Assembly (NCBI GenBank): GCA_018667205.1
Contig: JABIVN010000005.1
Span: forward strand, 1-5,220
Direction of reading: 5' to 3'
From: Gammaproteobacteria bacterium
GTDB taxonomy: Bacteria; Pseudomonadota; Gammaproteobacteria; Pseudomonadales; Azotimanducaceae
Length of the DNA stretch: 5,220 nucleotides
Below are positions 4,873 through 5,220 of this stretch, one piece after another. Both the position numbers and the translations under genes were made by a program. The notes below the pieces were generated by a model. That model did no database searches. It had not been told where the DNA came from and was given only the letters and a program-made list of their open reading frames with translations. Numbering within the stretch: the first letter of the stretch is position 1; every line of letters begins with the position of its first letter.

Positions 4873-5220
4873 ATGGGTTGCCTAAAAATTGGCGAGTTAG
4901 CGCAAAGAACTGAAACAAGTGCAGAAACACTGCGTTACTACGAAGCGGAGGGCCTGTTGCCTGCGCCGCGGCGAAGCGCTTCAGGGTACAGGCTTTACAC
5001 TGAACCGGATGTTGGACGGGTACAATTTATTCGACGAGCAAGGGCGATGGATTTTTCACTCAAAGAGATCGGTGAGCTTTTATCCCTGCAGGTTGAAAGA
5101 AAAGTGGCAACCTGCGGCGAAGTGAAGTCCCTGGCAGAACACAAACTTGCCGCAATCGATCAAAAAATTGCCGAACTGAAAAAAATGAAAACCGCGCTGA
5201 AGCAAATAACAGAGGCTTGT
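4873..5220 (+). CDS. MerR-family transcriptional regulator, ZntR/CadR/PbrR-like, 3' end missing
   Basis: The frame from the ATG at 4873 is open to the window end, giving 116 residues without a stop. An N-terminal winged helix-turn-helix (about 1-75) shows LKIGELAQRTETSAETLRYY, EAEGLLP, SGYRLYTEPDVGRVQFIRRA and MDFSLKEIGELLSL, the standard MerR pattern. The dimerisation helix follows (about 84-114). Cys81 (KVATCGEVKS) aligns with the first metal-binding Cys of ZntR/CadR/PbrR, and Cys116 at the very end (ITEAC) aligns with the first Cys of their C-terminal metal loop. The rest of that loop lies outside the window, so the metal cannot be decided. Members bind between widely spaced -35 and -10 elements as repressors and switch to activators when metal is bound. 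AGGAAG at 4861-4866, six bases before the ATG, supports the start. Cys3 is a small oddity. The gene is divergent from the SMP-30-ddl operon with 137 bp between them. Confidence 0.9.
   Translation, partial: MGCLKIGELAQRTETSAETLRYYEAEGLLPAPRRSASGYRLYTEPDVGRVQFIRRARAMDFSLKEIGELLSLQVERKVATCGEVKSLAEHKLAAIDQKIAELKKMKTALKQITEAC

Noticed and set aside
4919..5125. 68-codon frame overlapping the MerR-like gene in another frame
   Set aside because: The MerR winged-helix motifs are in the frame starting at 4873, so this is a shadow frame.

Overview
The window looks like chromosomal DNA of a free-living, probably marine, gammaproteobacterium. The evidence is a GspA-GspB type II secretion accessory pair, a stand-alone PuuD-type membrane protein, moderate GC content, and a motif resembling those near REP-associated transposases of this class. 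The genus cannot be read from the sequence. No rRNA, tRNA, CRISPR array, intact insertion sequence or phage gene is visible.

Layout. Bases 1-1117 (+) hold the 3' end of gspA and a complete gspB, four bases apart. They are inner-membrane/peptidoglycan accessory factors that help the type II secretin cross the cell wall. A convergent junction carrying three 13-bp tandem repeats follows. Bases 1162-2663 (-) hold a single-pass coiled-coil protein of unknown function and, upstream of it in the direction of transcription, a six-helix PuuD/Urate_ox_N-type membrane protein. A strong intrinsic terminator separates these two genes. Bases 2664-2942 are non-coding, with an inverted repeat and a short motif that may be a relic of a REP/RAYT-type element.

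Bases 2943-4735 (-) form a two-gene operon: an SMP-30/gluconolactonase-family hydrolase starting at GTG, and a D-alanine--D-alanine ligase whose ATG overlaps the hydrolase stop by four bases (ATGA). The divergent gene at 4873 (+), cut by the window end, is a MerR-family regulator whose cysteine positions match the Zn/Cd/Pb-sensing branch (ZntR/CadR/PbrR). The 137-bp divergent region holds a MerR-like operator half-site overlapping a putative promoter directed at the hydrolase-ddl operon.

How the genes work together. GspA and GspB form one functional unit. SMP-30 and Ddl are clearly co-transcribed and translationally coupled, but their biochemical link is not known to me. The operator position suggests that the MerR protein may control them, in addition to or instead of a metal transporter gene beyond the window. 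This MerR / lactonase / Ddl arrangement is the most interesting part of the window. The rest looks like ordinary chromosomal gene content.
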